From positions 434,001-498,000 of the forward strand of contig JACYFD010000004.1 in NCBI GenBank assembly GCA_014803435.1: a stretch of 64,000 nucleotides of DNA, in the 5' to 3' direction. Position numbers and translations under genes: made by a program. Positions within the stretch are counted from its first letter, which is position 1, and every line of letters starts with the position of its first letter. Source of the DNA: Cellulosimicrobium terreum. GTDB lineage: Bacteria > Actinomycetota > Actinomycetes > Actinomycetales > Cellulomonadaceae. Below the pieces are notes generated by a model, which ran no database searches, had not been told where the DNA came from, and was given only the letters and a program-made list of their open reading frames with translations. Of the stretch, positions 33,138 through 40,562 are shown in pieces.

Positions 33138-33328
33138 CAGGCGGCCTCCGTCCCGGTCTCGTCACGGCGCACCGGCAGCACGTCGTAGGCGCGGTGCCGG
33201 CCCCGCAGGATCACGGCGGCGGCGCGGCCGCGGGCGGTGAGCACGGCGCGCATCTCGCGCACGGACTGCAGCCCGGTCGGCTCGGCGTCGGACATGTGCC
33301 GCGGCTCGTACGTGGTCGCGGCGCGCAT
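33137..33328 (-). CDS. Small basic early phage protein
   Basis: 63 residues with a basic core (REMRAVLTARGRAAAVILRGRHRAYDVLPVRR). Both ends overlap neighbouring genes at shared ATGA sites, which supports translation. The short basic nature fits a DNA-binding or host-protein-binding phage factor. An excisionase-like role (recombination directionality factor) is conceivable for a gene in this region, but no motif supports it. Confidence 0.6.
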   Translation of the reverse strand: MRAATTYEPRHMSDAEPTGLQSVREMRAVLTARGRAAAVILRGRHRAYDVLPVRRDETGTEAA

Positions 33329-33447
33329 CAGGCGATCGCCAGCTCGGTCGCGTACCAGGCGTCCAGGTCGACGTAGTACGACGTCAGGTCGAGCACGCCG
33401 TCGCGGTCGTAGTCCGCCAGGCGGGGGCGGTTGGTGAGGTGCCTCAT
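33328..33447 (-). CDS. 39-residue early protein
   Basis: A short frame reading MRHLTNRPRLADYDRDGVLD and ending DAWYATELAIA, rich in Asp and Tyr. Its stop overlaps the next start by ATGA, the same pattern as the rest of this operon, and an AGGAGAAG-type binding site lies just upstream of its ATG. It is therefore likely translated. The function is unknown. It is the first gene after the hairpin at 33474-33509. Confidence 0.6.
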   Translation of the reverse strand: MRHLTNRPRLADYDRDGVLDLTSYYVDLDAWYATELAIA

Positions 33448-33473
33448 GGGATACTTCTCCTGTTCATGTCGGT

Positions 33474-33509
33474 GAAGGCCGGTTCTCGTTTGGCGCGGGG
33501 CCGGCCTTC
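33474..33509 (-). terminator. Hairpin in early leftward transcript
   Basis: A perfect 9-bp inverted repeat, GAAGGCCGG and CCGGCCTTC, with an 18-base spacer lies 14 bases after the stop of the gene at 33523 and before the 39-residue gene. No T tract follows. It may act as a terminator or attenuator separating the Cro-like unit from the main early operon, a natural place for antitermination (inference). Confidence 0.5.
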
Positions 33510-33522
33510 GCTGTGTCCGGGG

Positions 33523-33720
33523 TCAGGCGACCCGCGGGGTCTGGTGTGCGCGCTGGGCGCGGATGAGCTGCTCGAGCTCGGTGATGGACGGCCCGCCGGC
33601 GACGTGGGCGCGGCGTGCGGCCTCCTCGACGGGGAGCGAGTCGCGCAGGCGACGCCCCTCGGCGATGCAGGCTGCGGCCCGGGTGAGGGCCACCTCGCGC
33701 GGCACGACGACGGCGTCCAT
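33523..33720 (-). CDS. Small helical protein downstream of Cro-like regulator
   Basis: 65 residues: MDAVVVPREVALTRAAACIA, then charged helices ending in ITELEQLIRAQRAHQTPRVA. Its ATG overlaps the stop of the Cro-like gene, so the two are translated together. The protein may work with the Cro-like regulator or be the recombination directionality factor that many phages place here. No motif settles this. Confidence 0.6.
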   Translation of the reverse strand: MDAVVVPREVALTRAAACIAEGRRLRDSLPVEEAARRAHVAGGPSITELEQLIRAQRAHQTPRVA

Positions 33721-33959
33721 CACGCGGCCCGCCTGCTCGTGGCCTCGGCGGTGACGACGTAGGTGATGTCGTCGACGTTCACGCCGAGTCGCTTGGCGAT
33801 CGCGACCCGCACGGTGGCGGAGGGCTGCTTCGCACCCTTCTCGATGTTCGTGAGGTAGCCGGCGCTGATGCCGACGTCCTGCGCGAACACCCCGTGCTTG
33901 ATCCCGAGAGCCTCTCGGATCGCCCGGACTGCCGGGCCGTGGGTGAATCGCTGGTGCAT
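33720..33959 (-). CDS. Cro-like XRE-family repressor
   Basis: 79 residues from the ATG at 33959 (an upstream ATG at 33995 would overlap the first operator). The HTH spans about 10-65: AVRAIREALGIKHGVFAQDVGISAGYLTNIEKGAKQPSATVRVAIAKRLGV, with helix 3 at SAGYLTNIEKG. It diverges from the CI-like gene across the operator region, as Cro does in lambdoid phages, and would favour lytic growth. Its start lies 11 bases from the nearest operator. Confidence 0.82.
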   Translation of the reverse strand: MHQRFTHGPAVRAIREALGIKHGVFAQDVGISAGYLTNIEKGAKQPSATVRVAIAKRLGVNVDDITYVVTAEATSRRAA

Positions 33960-33969
33960 GGGAAGACGA

Positions 33970-34123
33970 TAGGCAACAACAGGCAACGACGTCAAGCAGG
34001 GAAGGGCAACGAGCGGAAATTGCCCTCCGACCAGCCGCGATGGTCACCGGCTCGCACACGTCTTGCCCTGGATTTGGCCCCGTAAGGCGGTTTACGCTGC
34101 CTTGCGTTGCCCAAGATTGCCTA
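33970..34123. promoter_or_regulatory. Immunity-switch operators (GGCAA direct repeats)
   Basis: Two matching 19-bp sites face opposite ways: TAGGCAACAACAGGCAACG at 33970-33988 by the Cro-like gene, and its inverted counterpart CGTTGCCCAAGATTGCCTA at 34105-34123 by the CI-like gene. Fourteen of 14 flanking bases agree (TAGGCAA-N5-GGCAACG). A palindrome AGGGCAA-N10-TTGCCCT lies at 34003-34026, and one more TTGCCCT at 34063-34069. The set of repeats between divergent regulators marks the lysis-lysogeny switch. Confidence 0.82.
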
Positions 34124-34136
34124 GGAGAGTGCAGCC

Positions 34137-34682
34137 GTGATCAACGGAACCGAGATCCGCGCAGCACGGGAACGCGCGGGCATGACACAAGGCCAGCTCG
34201 CGCATGCGGTCGGAGTGAGCCTCCGAACCGTCGGGAACTGGGAACGCGGCGACACCGTGCCCATGAACCGCGCAGCCGCCATCGAACGTGTCCTCGCGAA
34301 TTACCTTCACGAGGACGTCCCCGACGCCTCGCCACGTCTCGCTCTGGCGTCAGACGCTGAGCTCCTCGCCGAGATCGCACGACGTTTCGACCGGGAGCGA
34401 GGTCGCGGAGAGGGGGCGGTCCCGGCGGGGTTCGACCCTGTCTCGCCCCGCTTCTACCGCCGACACAAGGACGGGCTGCTCGTCTGGGCGAATCCCGGCG
34501 TCCCCCCGGTCCGTGATCAGGCGATGGCTGAGCGCGAGGTCCACGAGTACCAAACTCAGCTCGAACGCGCTGAGCTCGACACCAACGTGCGCGAGTTCCC
34601 TCGTCGCGACGACGCGCGAGCCGTCGCGAACGAGGACGACACGCTCGAGCAGATCAGCGAGGACCAGCAGCAGGAACCGTAG
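34137..34682 (+). CDS. CI-like repressor, XRE family
   Basis: 181 residues. The HTH is at about 5-60 (IRAARERAGMTQGQLAHAVGVSLRTVGNWERGDTVPMNRAAAIERVL). Then comes a linker and a C-terminal part (ETYQTQLERAELDTN-like helices) without the Ser/Lys LexA-type protease motif. Loss of immunity is therefore more likely to run through the ImmA-type protease encoded 9 bases downstream than through self-cleavage. The GTG start lies next to the inverted operator. It starts the rightward lysogeny cluster. Confidence 0.82.
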   Translation: MINGTEIRAARERAGMTQGQLAHAVGVSLRTVGNWERGDTVPMNRAAAIERVLANYLHEDVPDASPRLALASDAELLAEIARRFDRERGRGEGAVPAGFDPVSPRFYRRHKDGLLVWANPGVPPVRDQAMAEREVHEYQTQLERAELDTNVREFPRRDDARAVANEDDTLEQISEDQQQEP

Positions 34683-34691
34683 GGTGCCGGG

Positions 34692-35096
34692 ATGCAGGAC
34701 CTGATCGACTTCGCGTTGCGGCGCGGCTGGGGCGTGAAGTTTCGCGACCTCGGCCGCCGCAACGGCGAGTACTCGCGCGGCCTCATCGTCGTCAACGACC
34801 GGCGCCGCACCGGGTTCACGCAGCGCATCACGCTCGCGCACGAGATCGGGCACGCCACCCACGACCACGCCTGGACCGACGACCCCGCCGTCCACGAACG
34901 GCAGGAGCGCGAGGCCGACGTCGTCGCCGCCCATCTCCTCATCCGCGCCGACGACTACGCGTACGCCGAACGGCTCGTCGGGCCGCACCCGGGCGCGATC
35001 GCGAAGGAGCTCGGCGTCACCCCGGCGTACGTCGAGCTCTGGCGCACCACCTACCGGCAGCCGTCGGTGCGCCGGCACCTGCGCGCCGTCGGGTGA
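34692..35096 (+). CDS. ImmA/IrrE-family metallopeptidase
   Basis: 134 residues. The zinc motif HEIGH (50-54, LAHEIGHATHDH) and the third ligand in EREADVVAAHLL (about 72-82) are intact. Members of this family cleave XRE-type repressors to induce phages or mobile elements, as ImmA cleaves ImmR in ICEBs1. Here the partner would be the CI-like protein immediately upstream. The ATG follows the repressor stop by 9 bases. Confidence 0.88.
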   Translation: MQDLIDFALRRGWGVKFRDLGRRNGEYSRGLIVVNDRRRTGFTQRITLAHEIGHATHDHAWTDDPAVHERQEREADVVAAHLLIRADDYAYAERLVGPHPGAIAKELGVTPAYVELWRTTYRQPSVRRHLRAVG

Positions 35097-35148
35097 ACTT
35101 CCGCCTCACCAGGGCGTCATGTCAGAGCAGTGAGGCAGGATCGCCAGC

Positions 35149-35772
35149 ATGAGAACCCGAGCACAGGTCGTGCTGGCGCTGATTGTCGGCGCCACCTTGG
35201 CAGGATGTTCGTCGCCCGAGACGAACGAAACAGCTGAGGTTCCGTCACCGACGACGACGTCCGAGGCCCCGAGTCCGACGCCCACCCCAGCGAAGTCAAC
35301 ACCCAAGCCGACGCCGACACCGACGGGTCCCGAGACGGTGCCCGTCGGCGAGCCGGTCGAGTTCCCGTCGGCATCCATCACCATCAACTCGGCGGAGCGG
35401 AAGGACATCATCGAAGGCGAGTTCGGTGAGACCATCGAGCCGAGCGATGGCGGGTCGCTCTGGCTCCTCTCGATGGACTGGACCAACCTCTCGAACGAGG
35501 CTGTCGAGAAGGTGTGCTGGGGTCCGTACACCACGACGCTCAGGGTCTTCGACACCGAAGACCGCGAGATGCTCCTCGACGACAACTCCGGCTTCATCCC
35601 CGGCAACGACTGCTCGAACGGCCTCATGACCGGCCAGTCCGGCGAGTGGTTCCAGGCGTTCCAGGGCCTCGCCGATGCTGAGATCGGGTACGCGACGATC
35701 CAGGAGGGCCTCTCTGACGACCCGATCGCCGTAGTGCTCAACGACGACGTGTCGCTGGAGTGGAGCGAGTAG
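35149..35772 (+). CDS. Prophage lipoprotein, superinfection-exclusion candidate
   Basis: 207 residues. A signal peptide with lipobox LAGC (Cys20) anchors it outside the membrane. A Thr/Pro/Ser-rich linker (about 28-65, TPTPAKSTPKPTPTPTG) follows, then a beta-sandwich-type domain (about 70-207) like DUF4352/DUF5067 proteins. Prophage lipoproteins in this spot, between repressor and integrase, block DNA entry of related phages in Gram-positive hosts (Ltp of TP-J34 is a known case). The role here is inferred from position and build. Confidence 0.7.
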   Translation: MRTRAQVVLALIVGATLAGCSSPETNETAEVPSPTTTSEAPSPTPTPAKSTPKPTPTPTGPETVPVGEPVEFPSASITINSAERKDIIEGEFGETIEPSDGGSLWLLSMDWTNLSNEAVEKVCWGPYTTTLRVFDTEDREMLLDDNSGFIPGNDCSNGLMTGQSGEWFQAFQGLADAEIGYATIQEGLSDDPIAVVLNDDVSLEWSE

Positions 35773-35779
35773 GCCGTCC

Positions 35780-37243
35780 ATGAGGTCACGCCGTCGTCGC
35801 GCGCTCGCGCCCGTCCCCGACACACCCCCACGCGCCGTCGCCTACCTGCGGCAGTCCACGTACCGCGAGGAGTCCATCAGCCTCGAGCTGCAGGAGACCG
35901 CGTGCCGCGACTACGCGGCCCGGCAGGGCTACCAGGTCGTCGCCGTCGAAGCCGACCCCGGCGTCTCCGGACGCACCTGGGCGCGGCCCGCCGTCGGACG
36001 CGTCATGGAGATGGTCGAGACCGGGAACGCCGACGTCATCATCCTGTGGCGCTGGTCCCGCCTGTCCCGCAACCGCAAGGACTGGGCGATCGCCGCCGAC
36101 CGTGTCGACGTCGCCGGCGGCCGCATCGAGTCCGCCACCGAACCCAACGACGTCACCGCCGCCGGCCGGTTCGCCCGCGGCGTCATGACCGAGCTCGCCG
36201 CTTTCGAGTCCGAGCGCATCAGCGAGCAGTGGAAGGAGGTCCACGCGTCCCGGGTCGCGCGCGGCCTACCGCCCGGCGGGAAGCTGCCCTGGGGGTGGGC
36301 GTGGGACGACGGCGCCGTCACCCCCGACCCCGAGAAGGCGCCCGTCATCGTCGAGGCGTACGACCGGTTCCTCGCCGGGGCTGGGATCCGCGACCTCACC
36401 AGGTGGCTCAACGGACTCGGCGTGCGCCCCATGCACCGCGACGCCTGGCACCAACAGACCATCACGCAGTGCCTCGACTCCCCGATCCACGCCGGCATGG
36501 TCACGCACAATGGGACCCTGCACCCCGGCGCGCACGACGGCATCGTCGACGTCGCCACGTGGGAGGCGTACCGGCGCGAGCGCGCGCACCGCGCGGGGGA
36601 GCGCGAGGTCAAGCGCCGGTACCTTCTGTCCGGCATCGCGACCTGCCCGTGCGGCCAGCGCATGAACGGCTTCACCGTCACGAAGGCCGCGACGTCGCGC
36701 GGCGGCGGCACGCGGCCCGCGTTCGTGTCCTACCGGTGCCGCACCCTCGGGAAGGTCGACGGGCACGGACCCTGGTCGCTCACCGCGCGGGCCGTCGACG
36801 GTGCCGTGCTCGACTGGCTGCACACCGTCGCCGACGACGTCGAGAACCGTGCACCCCGCGCGGCCGCGCGCCGTGACGACGCCCGCCGGGAGGCGCAGCG
36901 CATCGCCCGCGAGATCACCGCCCTCGACGGGCAGCTCACCGCGCTGACCGGGCACCTCGCCTCCGGGCTCGTCCCGGAGGCCGCGTACGTCGCGACGCGG
37001 GACGACATCATGGGGCGTCGGCACGAGCTCGAGCGCGGCCTCGCCGAGGTCGAGCGTCTCGTGCTGCACGTCCCGGACGACCCGGCGCGGCTCGCGCGCG
37101 ACGCGCTGACGGACTGGGCAACCCTCCCGGTCGACGCGAAGCGGGCAGCGCTGCGCCAGCTCGTGCACGCCGTCGTCGTCGACTATGACACCAGGTCCGC
37201 GCGCGTCATCCCGGTATGGGAGCCTGCACCTCCGCCTGCGTAA
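35780..37243 (+). CDS. int: Large serine recombinase, prophage integrase
   Basis: 487 residues. The catalytic N-terminal resolvase domain (about 18-165) has Ser26 in AVAYLRQSTYREESISLELQ, and the Arg-rich LWRWSRLSRN. The recombinase domain (about 170-290) includes GKLPWGWAWDD. A zinc ribbon (CPCGQRMNGF ... SYRC, about 295-330) is followed by a coiled coil (about 365-440) that controls directionality. Such enzymes join attP and attB without host factors and need a phage-coded directionality factor to excise. The stop lies six bases before the host cpaF frame resumes. Confidence 0.96.
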   Translation: MRSRRRRALAPVPDTPPRAVAYLRQSTYREESISLELQETACRDYAARQGYQVVAVEADPGVSGRTWARPAVGRVMEMVETGNADVIILWRWSRLSRNRKDWAIAADRVDVAGGRIESATEPNDVTAAGRFARGVMTELAAFESERISEQWKEVHASRVARGLPPGGKLPWGWAWDDGAVTPDPEKAPVIVEAYDRFLAGAGIRDLTRWLNGLGVRPMHRDAWHQQTITQCLDSPIHAGMVTHNGTLHPGAHDGIVDVATWEAYRRERAHRAGEREVKRRYLLSGIATCPCGQRMNGFTVTKAATSRGGGTRPAFVSYRCRTLGKVDGHGPWSLTARAVDGAVLDWLHTVADDVENRAPRAAARRDDARREAQRIAREITALDGQLTALTGHLASGLVPEAAYVATRDDIMGRRHELERGLAEVERLVLHVPDDPARLARDALTDWATLPVDAKRAALRQLVHAVVVDYDTRSARVIPVWEPAPPPA

Positions 37244-37290
37244 CGGACGTGACGCGCGAGCACTTCGCCGTGAACATCCGCAAGCACGTC
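37244..37290 (+). other. att: Predicted prophage attachment half-site (attR/attL)
   Basis: Between the integrase stop and the first residues that fit CpaF (VTREHFAVNIRKH) lies the point where phage sequence gives way to host sequence. The crossover core of a serine integrase can be as short as two bases and cannot be fixed without the other end. No tRNA gene is present; the target is coding sequence of a pilus ATPase gene. Confidence 0.7.
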
Positions 37291-38070
37291 GTCCGCGCGT
37301 CGCGCCTCGACGACATGGTCCGCCTCGGCTCGCTCACGCCGCACGCCGCGACGTTCCTTGACGCGTCCGTGCGCGCCGGGCTCAACGTGCTCGTGGCCGG
37401 TGCGACGCAGGCGGGCAAGACGACGATGCTCAACGCGCTCGCGGGGTCGATCCCGGCGTCGCAACGGGTCGTGACGTGCGAGGAGGTGTTCGAGCTGCGG
37501 TTCGCCGTGCGGGACATCGTCTCGATGCAGTGCCGTCAGCCGAGCCTCGAGGGAACGGGCGAGATCCCGCTGCGCCGTCTCGTCAAGGAGGCGCTGCGGA
37601 TGCGCCCGGACCGGATTGTGATCGGCGAGGTCCGGGAGGCGGAGAGCTTCGACCTGCTCGTCGCCTTGAACGCAGGAGTTCCAGGAATGTGCACGATCCA
37701 CTCGAACTCGGCGCGGGAGGCCATCTCCAAGATGTGCACCCTGCCCCTCCTCGCGGGGGAGAACGTGTCCGACCGGTTCGTCGTCCCGACCGTCGCGTCG
37801 GCGATCGACCTCGTCGTCCACCTGGGCGTCGACGTCGACGGCCGTCGTCACGTCCGCGAGATCGTGGGCGTCCCGGGCCGTGTCGAGCAGGGTGTCGTCG
37901 AGACGTCGGACCTGTTCGTCCGGTCCGGCGGCCGGCTCGTGCGGGCGGACGGCTACCCGCCGGCCGCGGACCGCTTCGCGCGCGCCGGCGTCGACCTCGC
38001 GGCGTTGCTCCGTGCACCCGCTGACGTCGGAGCCCTGGAGACCCCCGGCACATGGGCGGGTGCCCGCTGA
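37249..38070 (+). pseudogene. cpaF: 3' part of cpaF/tadA (Tad pilus ATPase), cut by prophage
   Basis: 273 residues from GTG 37249 (an ATG at 37216 inside the integrase gene would add 11). What remains is the C-terminal ATPase domain with Walker A GATQAGKT (51-58), the Asp-box-like GTGEIPLRRLVKEALRMRPDRIVIGEVRE and a His-box-like GMCTIHSNSAREA. The N-terminal domain of the roughly 400-450 residue family is missing and presumably lies beyond the prophage's other end. CpaF powers pilus assembly or retraction. In the lysogen the protein is probably inactive or altered. Confidence 0.9.
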
Positions 38071-38930
38071 TGGGCGTCGTCGTCGGGCTCCTGCTGGGGA
38101 CTGGCCTCTTCTGCGTCTGGTGGTCGTTCTGGGAACCTGGGCCCCGCCGGCCGCGTCGCGCGGACGGCTGGTCAGCGCGCACGCAGGACCTGCTCGTCCA
38201 GGCCGGCGCGCCGTCGGTCACTCCTGGTGCGCTCGTCGCGACGAGCGTCGGTGTGGGCCTCGTGGTCCTGCTCGTCGCGGTCGTCCTGACCCGGTCGATC
38301 ACCATCGCCGCGTGCTTCGCCCTCATCGCGGCCATGGCACCCACGGTGCTCGTCCGGTCCCGCGCCCGACGGCGCCGTGCGCGACTGCGCGAGGTGTGGC
38401 CGGAGGTCGTGGACCACCTCGCGTCCGGGGTGCGCGCGGGCCTCTCGCTCCCCGAGGCAGTGAGCCAGCTGGGGGACCGTGGCCCCGAGATCCTGCGCGA
38501 GCCGTTCCGGGCGTTCGCCGCCGACTACCGGGCGAGCGGACGGTTCGGCGACTGCCTGGACGCGCTCAAGGACCGGCTGGCAGACCCGGTCGCGGACCGC
38601 ATCGTCGAGGCCCTGCGCCTGACGCGCGACGTCGGCGGCACCGACCTCGGACGCCTCCTGCGCACGCTGTCGACGTTCCTGCGGGACGACGCCCGCACCC
38701 GCGGCGAGCTCGAGGCGCGGCAGTCCTGGACGGTCAACGGGGCTCGGCTCGCCGTCGCGGGGCCGTGGGTCGTGCTGGCGTTCCTCGCGACGCGCCCGGA
38801 GACGGCGGCGGCGTACAACTCGGTCGCCGGTGCGGCCGTCCTCGCGGGCGGCGCGGCGTGCACCGTGGTCGCCTACCAGCTCATGCTGCGCATCGGGCGG
38901 CTGCCCGAGGAGGAGAGGGTCCTGAGATGA
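38070..38930 (+). CDS. tadB: Tad pilus inner-membrane platform protein TadB
   Basis: 286 residues from the ATG that overlaps the cpaF stop by one base (TGATG); an ATG at 38052 is possible. N-terminal membrane helices are followed by the T2SSF-type cytoplasmic helical domain (about 110-220), with VWPEVVDHLASGVRAGLSLPEAVSQLGDRGPE and FGDCLDALKDRLADPVADRIVEALRLTRDVGG, and C-terminal membrane helices. It pairs with TadC to form the platform that CpaF drives. Confidence 0.9.
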   Translation: MGVVVGLLLGTGLFCVWWSFWEPGPRRPRRADGWSARTQDLLVQAGAPSVTPGALVATSVGVGLVVLLVAVVLTRSITIAACFALIAAMAPTVLVRSRARRRRARLREVWPEVVDHLASGVRAGLSLPEAVSQLGDRGPEILREPFRAFAADYRASGRFGDCLDALKDRLADPVADRIVEALRLTRDVGGTDLGRLLRTLSTFLRDDARTRGELEARQSWTVNGARLAVAGPWVVLAFLATRPETAAAYNSVAGAAVLAGGAACTVVAYQLMLRIGRLPEEERVLR

Positions 38931-39865
38931 GCCTCGAGGTCTCGTGGGTCGGTGCTGCGGTCGGGGCCCTCGCGGGTCTGGGCCTGCTGCTCGTCGTCTC
39001 CAGGGTCCGCGGGCGCGCGATCCGGCTCGACGAGCGGCTCGCTCCGTACCTGCGGACGCACGACGCGACGTCGGCCCTGCTGCGCGACCAGCCGGCGCAC
39101 ACCCCGTTCCCGACGCTGGAACGCCTCGTGTCGCCCTGGGTGTCCGACGCCGGGCGAGCGCTCGAACGTCTGGGCTCGACGCGCGCCGAGCTCCGCCGCA
39201 GGCTCGAGCGTGCCGGTCGGTCGGAGACCGTCGAGCAGTTCCGTGCACGACAGCTGGTCTGGGGGGTGCTCGGACTTGCCGCCGGCACCGTGGCCGCGCT
39301 GCTGCTGGCGGCGACGCGTGGATCCTCGGTCCTCGCGCTGGTGCTGCTCGCCCTCGTGTCGGGGCTGGCGGGTGTGCTCGTCTGCGACAACCACCTCAGC
39401 CGCGTCGCACGACGTCGCGAGGCCCGGATGCTCGCCGAGTTCCCCACCGTGGCCGAGCTGCTCGCACTCGCGGTCGGAGCCGGGGAGGGCCCCGTCGCCG
39501 CACTCGAGCGAGTCGCCTCGACGGCACGCGGGGAGCTGTCGGGCGAGCTCGCCCGGACGCTCGCCTCGGTCCGGTCGGGCCAGCCGCTCGCGCGTGCTCT
39601 CGAGGAGCTCGCGGACCGGACGGAGCTGTCGAGCCTGACCCGCTTCGCCGAGGGCGTCGCGGTGGCCGTCGAGCGCGGGACCCCGCTCGCCGAGGTCCTG
39701 CGCGCACAGGCTCAGGACGTCCGCGAGTCGGGGCGCCGGGCGCTCATGGAGGAGGGCGGGCGCAAGGAGGTCCTCATGATGGTGCCCGTCGTCTTCCTGA
39801 TCCTCCCTGTGACCGTCGTCTTCGCCGTCTTCCCGTCCATCGCCACGCTCCGGATCGGACTCTGA
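38927..39865 (+). CDS. tadC: Tad pilus inner-membrane platform protein TadC
   Basis: 312 residues. The ATG overlaps the tadB stop (ATGA). It has an N-terminal membrane helix, a central T2SSF domain with FPTVAELLALAVGAGEGPVAALERVAST and LSSLTRFAEGVAVAVERGTPLAEVLRAQAQDVRE, and C-terminal hydrophobic segments (MMVPVVFLILPVTVVFAVFPSIATL). It is the partner of TadB. It is followed by a pilin gene, the usual actinobacterial order. Confidence 0.9.
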   Translation: MSLEVSWVGAAVGALAGLGLLLVVSRVRGRAIRLDERLAPYLRTHDATSALLRDQPAHTPFPTLERLVSPWVSDAGRALERLGSTRAELRRRLERAGRSETVEQFRARQLVWGVLGLAAGTVAALLLAATRGSSVLALVLLALVSGLAGVLVCDNHLSRVARRREARMLAEFPTVAELLALAVGAGEGPVAALERVASTARGELSGELARTLASVRSGQPLARALEELADRTELSSLTRFAEGVAVAVERGTPLAEVLRAQAQDVRESGRRALMEEGGRKEVLMMVPVVFLILPVTVVFAVFPSIATLRIGL

Positions 39866-39954
39866 CGGGCACGACCTTGCACCACGCAGCGGCCGGTCCT
39901 GGTCGCGCGACGAGATCGACCCGGGCTCACCGGGAGGGACAGAGAGGAAGTCGG

Positions 39955-40173
39955 ATGCAGCGCACGCTGGACGCGGCGAGAAGGACCGTACGGACGCAGG
40001 TCTCCCGGCTCGGGCGACGGCTGGCCGGCCCGACGCCGGAGCGCGGGGACGTGCCGGGCTGGGTGCTCGTCACGTTGATGACGGCCGGGCTCGTCATCGC
40101 GCTCTGGGCCGTGGCAGGACCCGCACTGACGGCGGCGTTCAGGAACGCGATCAGCAGCGTCGGCGCGCCCTGA
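39955..40173 (+). CDS. Flp-type pilin
   Basis: 72 residues. After a basic leader (about 1-36, ending RGDVPG) comes a single hydrophobic helix (WVLVTLMTAGLVIALWAVAGPALTAAFRNAISS). The Gly-Trp junction fits prepilin peptidase cleavage of short Flp pilins, which form the fibre of Tad pili. A GGAAG ribosome binding site stands before the ATG. An 89-base gap separates it from tadC, leaving room for its own control. Confidence 0.85.
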   Translation: MQRTLDAARRTVRTQVSRLGRRLAGPTPERGDVPGWVLVTLMTAGLVIALWAVAGPALTAAFRNAISSVGAP

Positions 40174-40175
40174 GC

Positions 40176-40562
40176 GTGACGAGAGAACGAGAGTCTGAGC
40201 GCGGCTCGGCGATCGTCGACTTCACGCTCGTCTCGATCCTCGTCCTCGTCCTGTTCCTCGGGGTCGTGCAGGTCGCGCTCGCGGTGCACGTGCGGTCGAC
40301 GCTCGTCGACTGCGCGGCCGAGGGGGCGCGGGTCGCCGGTCGTGCGGACCGCGGTCCGGCCGACGGCGCCGCGCGGACGCGAGAGCTGATCGCGGCGTCG
40401 TTGTCCGACCGGTACGCCCAGGACGTCAGCGCGCGCCAGACCGTGCTGGAAGGGCTGCCCGTGGTCGAGGTGACGGTGTCGGCGCCGTTGCCGGTGGTCG
40501 GGCTGCTCGGTCCGGCGAGCGTGGTCACGGTCGACGGCCACGCGCTCGAGGAGGCGCCGTGA
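40176..40562 (+). CDS. TadE-like minor pilin
   Basis: 128 residues from a GTG two bases after the pilin stop. The N-terminus, SERGSAIVDFTLVSILVLVLFLGVVQVALAVHVR, has the Glu/Asp-containing TadE hydrophobic motif (AIVDF). A periplasmic-type beta domain follows with one Cys (VDCAAEGARVAGR). TadE-like pseudopilins are minor pilus parts. Its stop overlaps the next gene start. Confidence 0.85.
   Translation: MTRERESERGSAIVDFTLVSILVLVLFLGVVQVALAVHVRSTLVDCAAEGARVAGRADRGPADGAARTRELIAASLSDRYAQDVSARQTVLEGLPVVEVTVSAPLPVVGLLGPASVVTVDGHALEEAP

Larger units (their letters stand above)
1..37243. mobile_element. Siphovirus-type prophage with serine integrase (left end outside window)
   Basis: A contiguous set of temperate phage modules: lysis, tail, head, terminase, replication, immunity and integration. 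Most genes are leftward and overlap by 1-4 bases. The right boundary is set by the integrase stop, followed six bases later by sequence continuing a host cpaF gene. The left boundary is not visible, because neither the 5' part of cpaF nor a second attachment site is seen, so the element is at least 37 kb. All core modules have intact reading frames, so the prophage may be functional (inference). Confidence 0.95.

Noticed and set aside
37200-37300. tRNA gene as integration target
   Set aside because: No tRNA-like cloverleaf is present; the sequence continues directly into the CpaF frame, and a serine integrase does not need a tRNA target.
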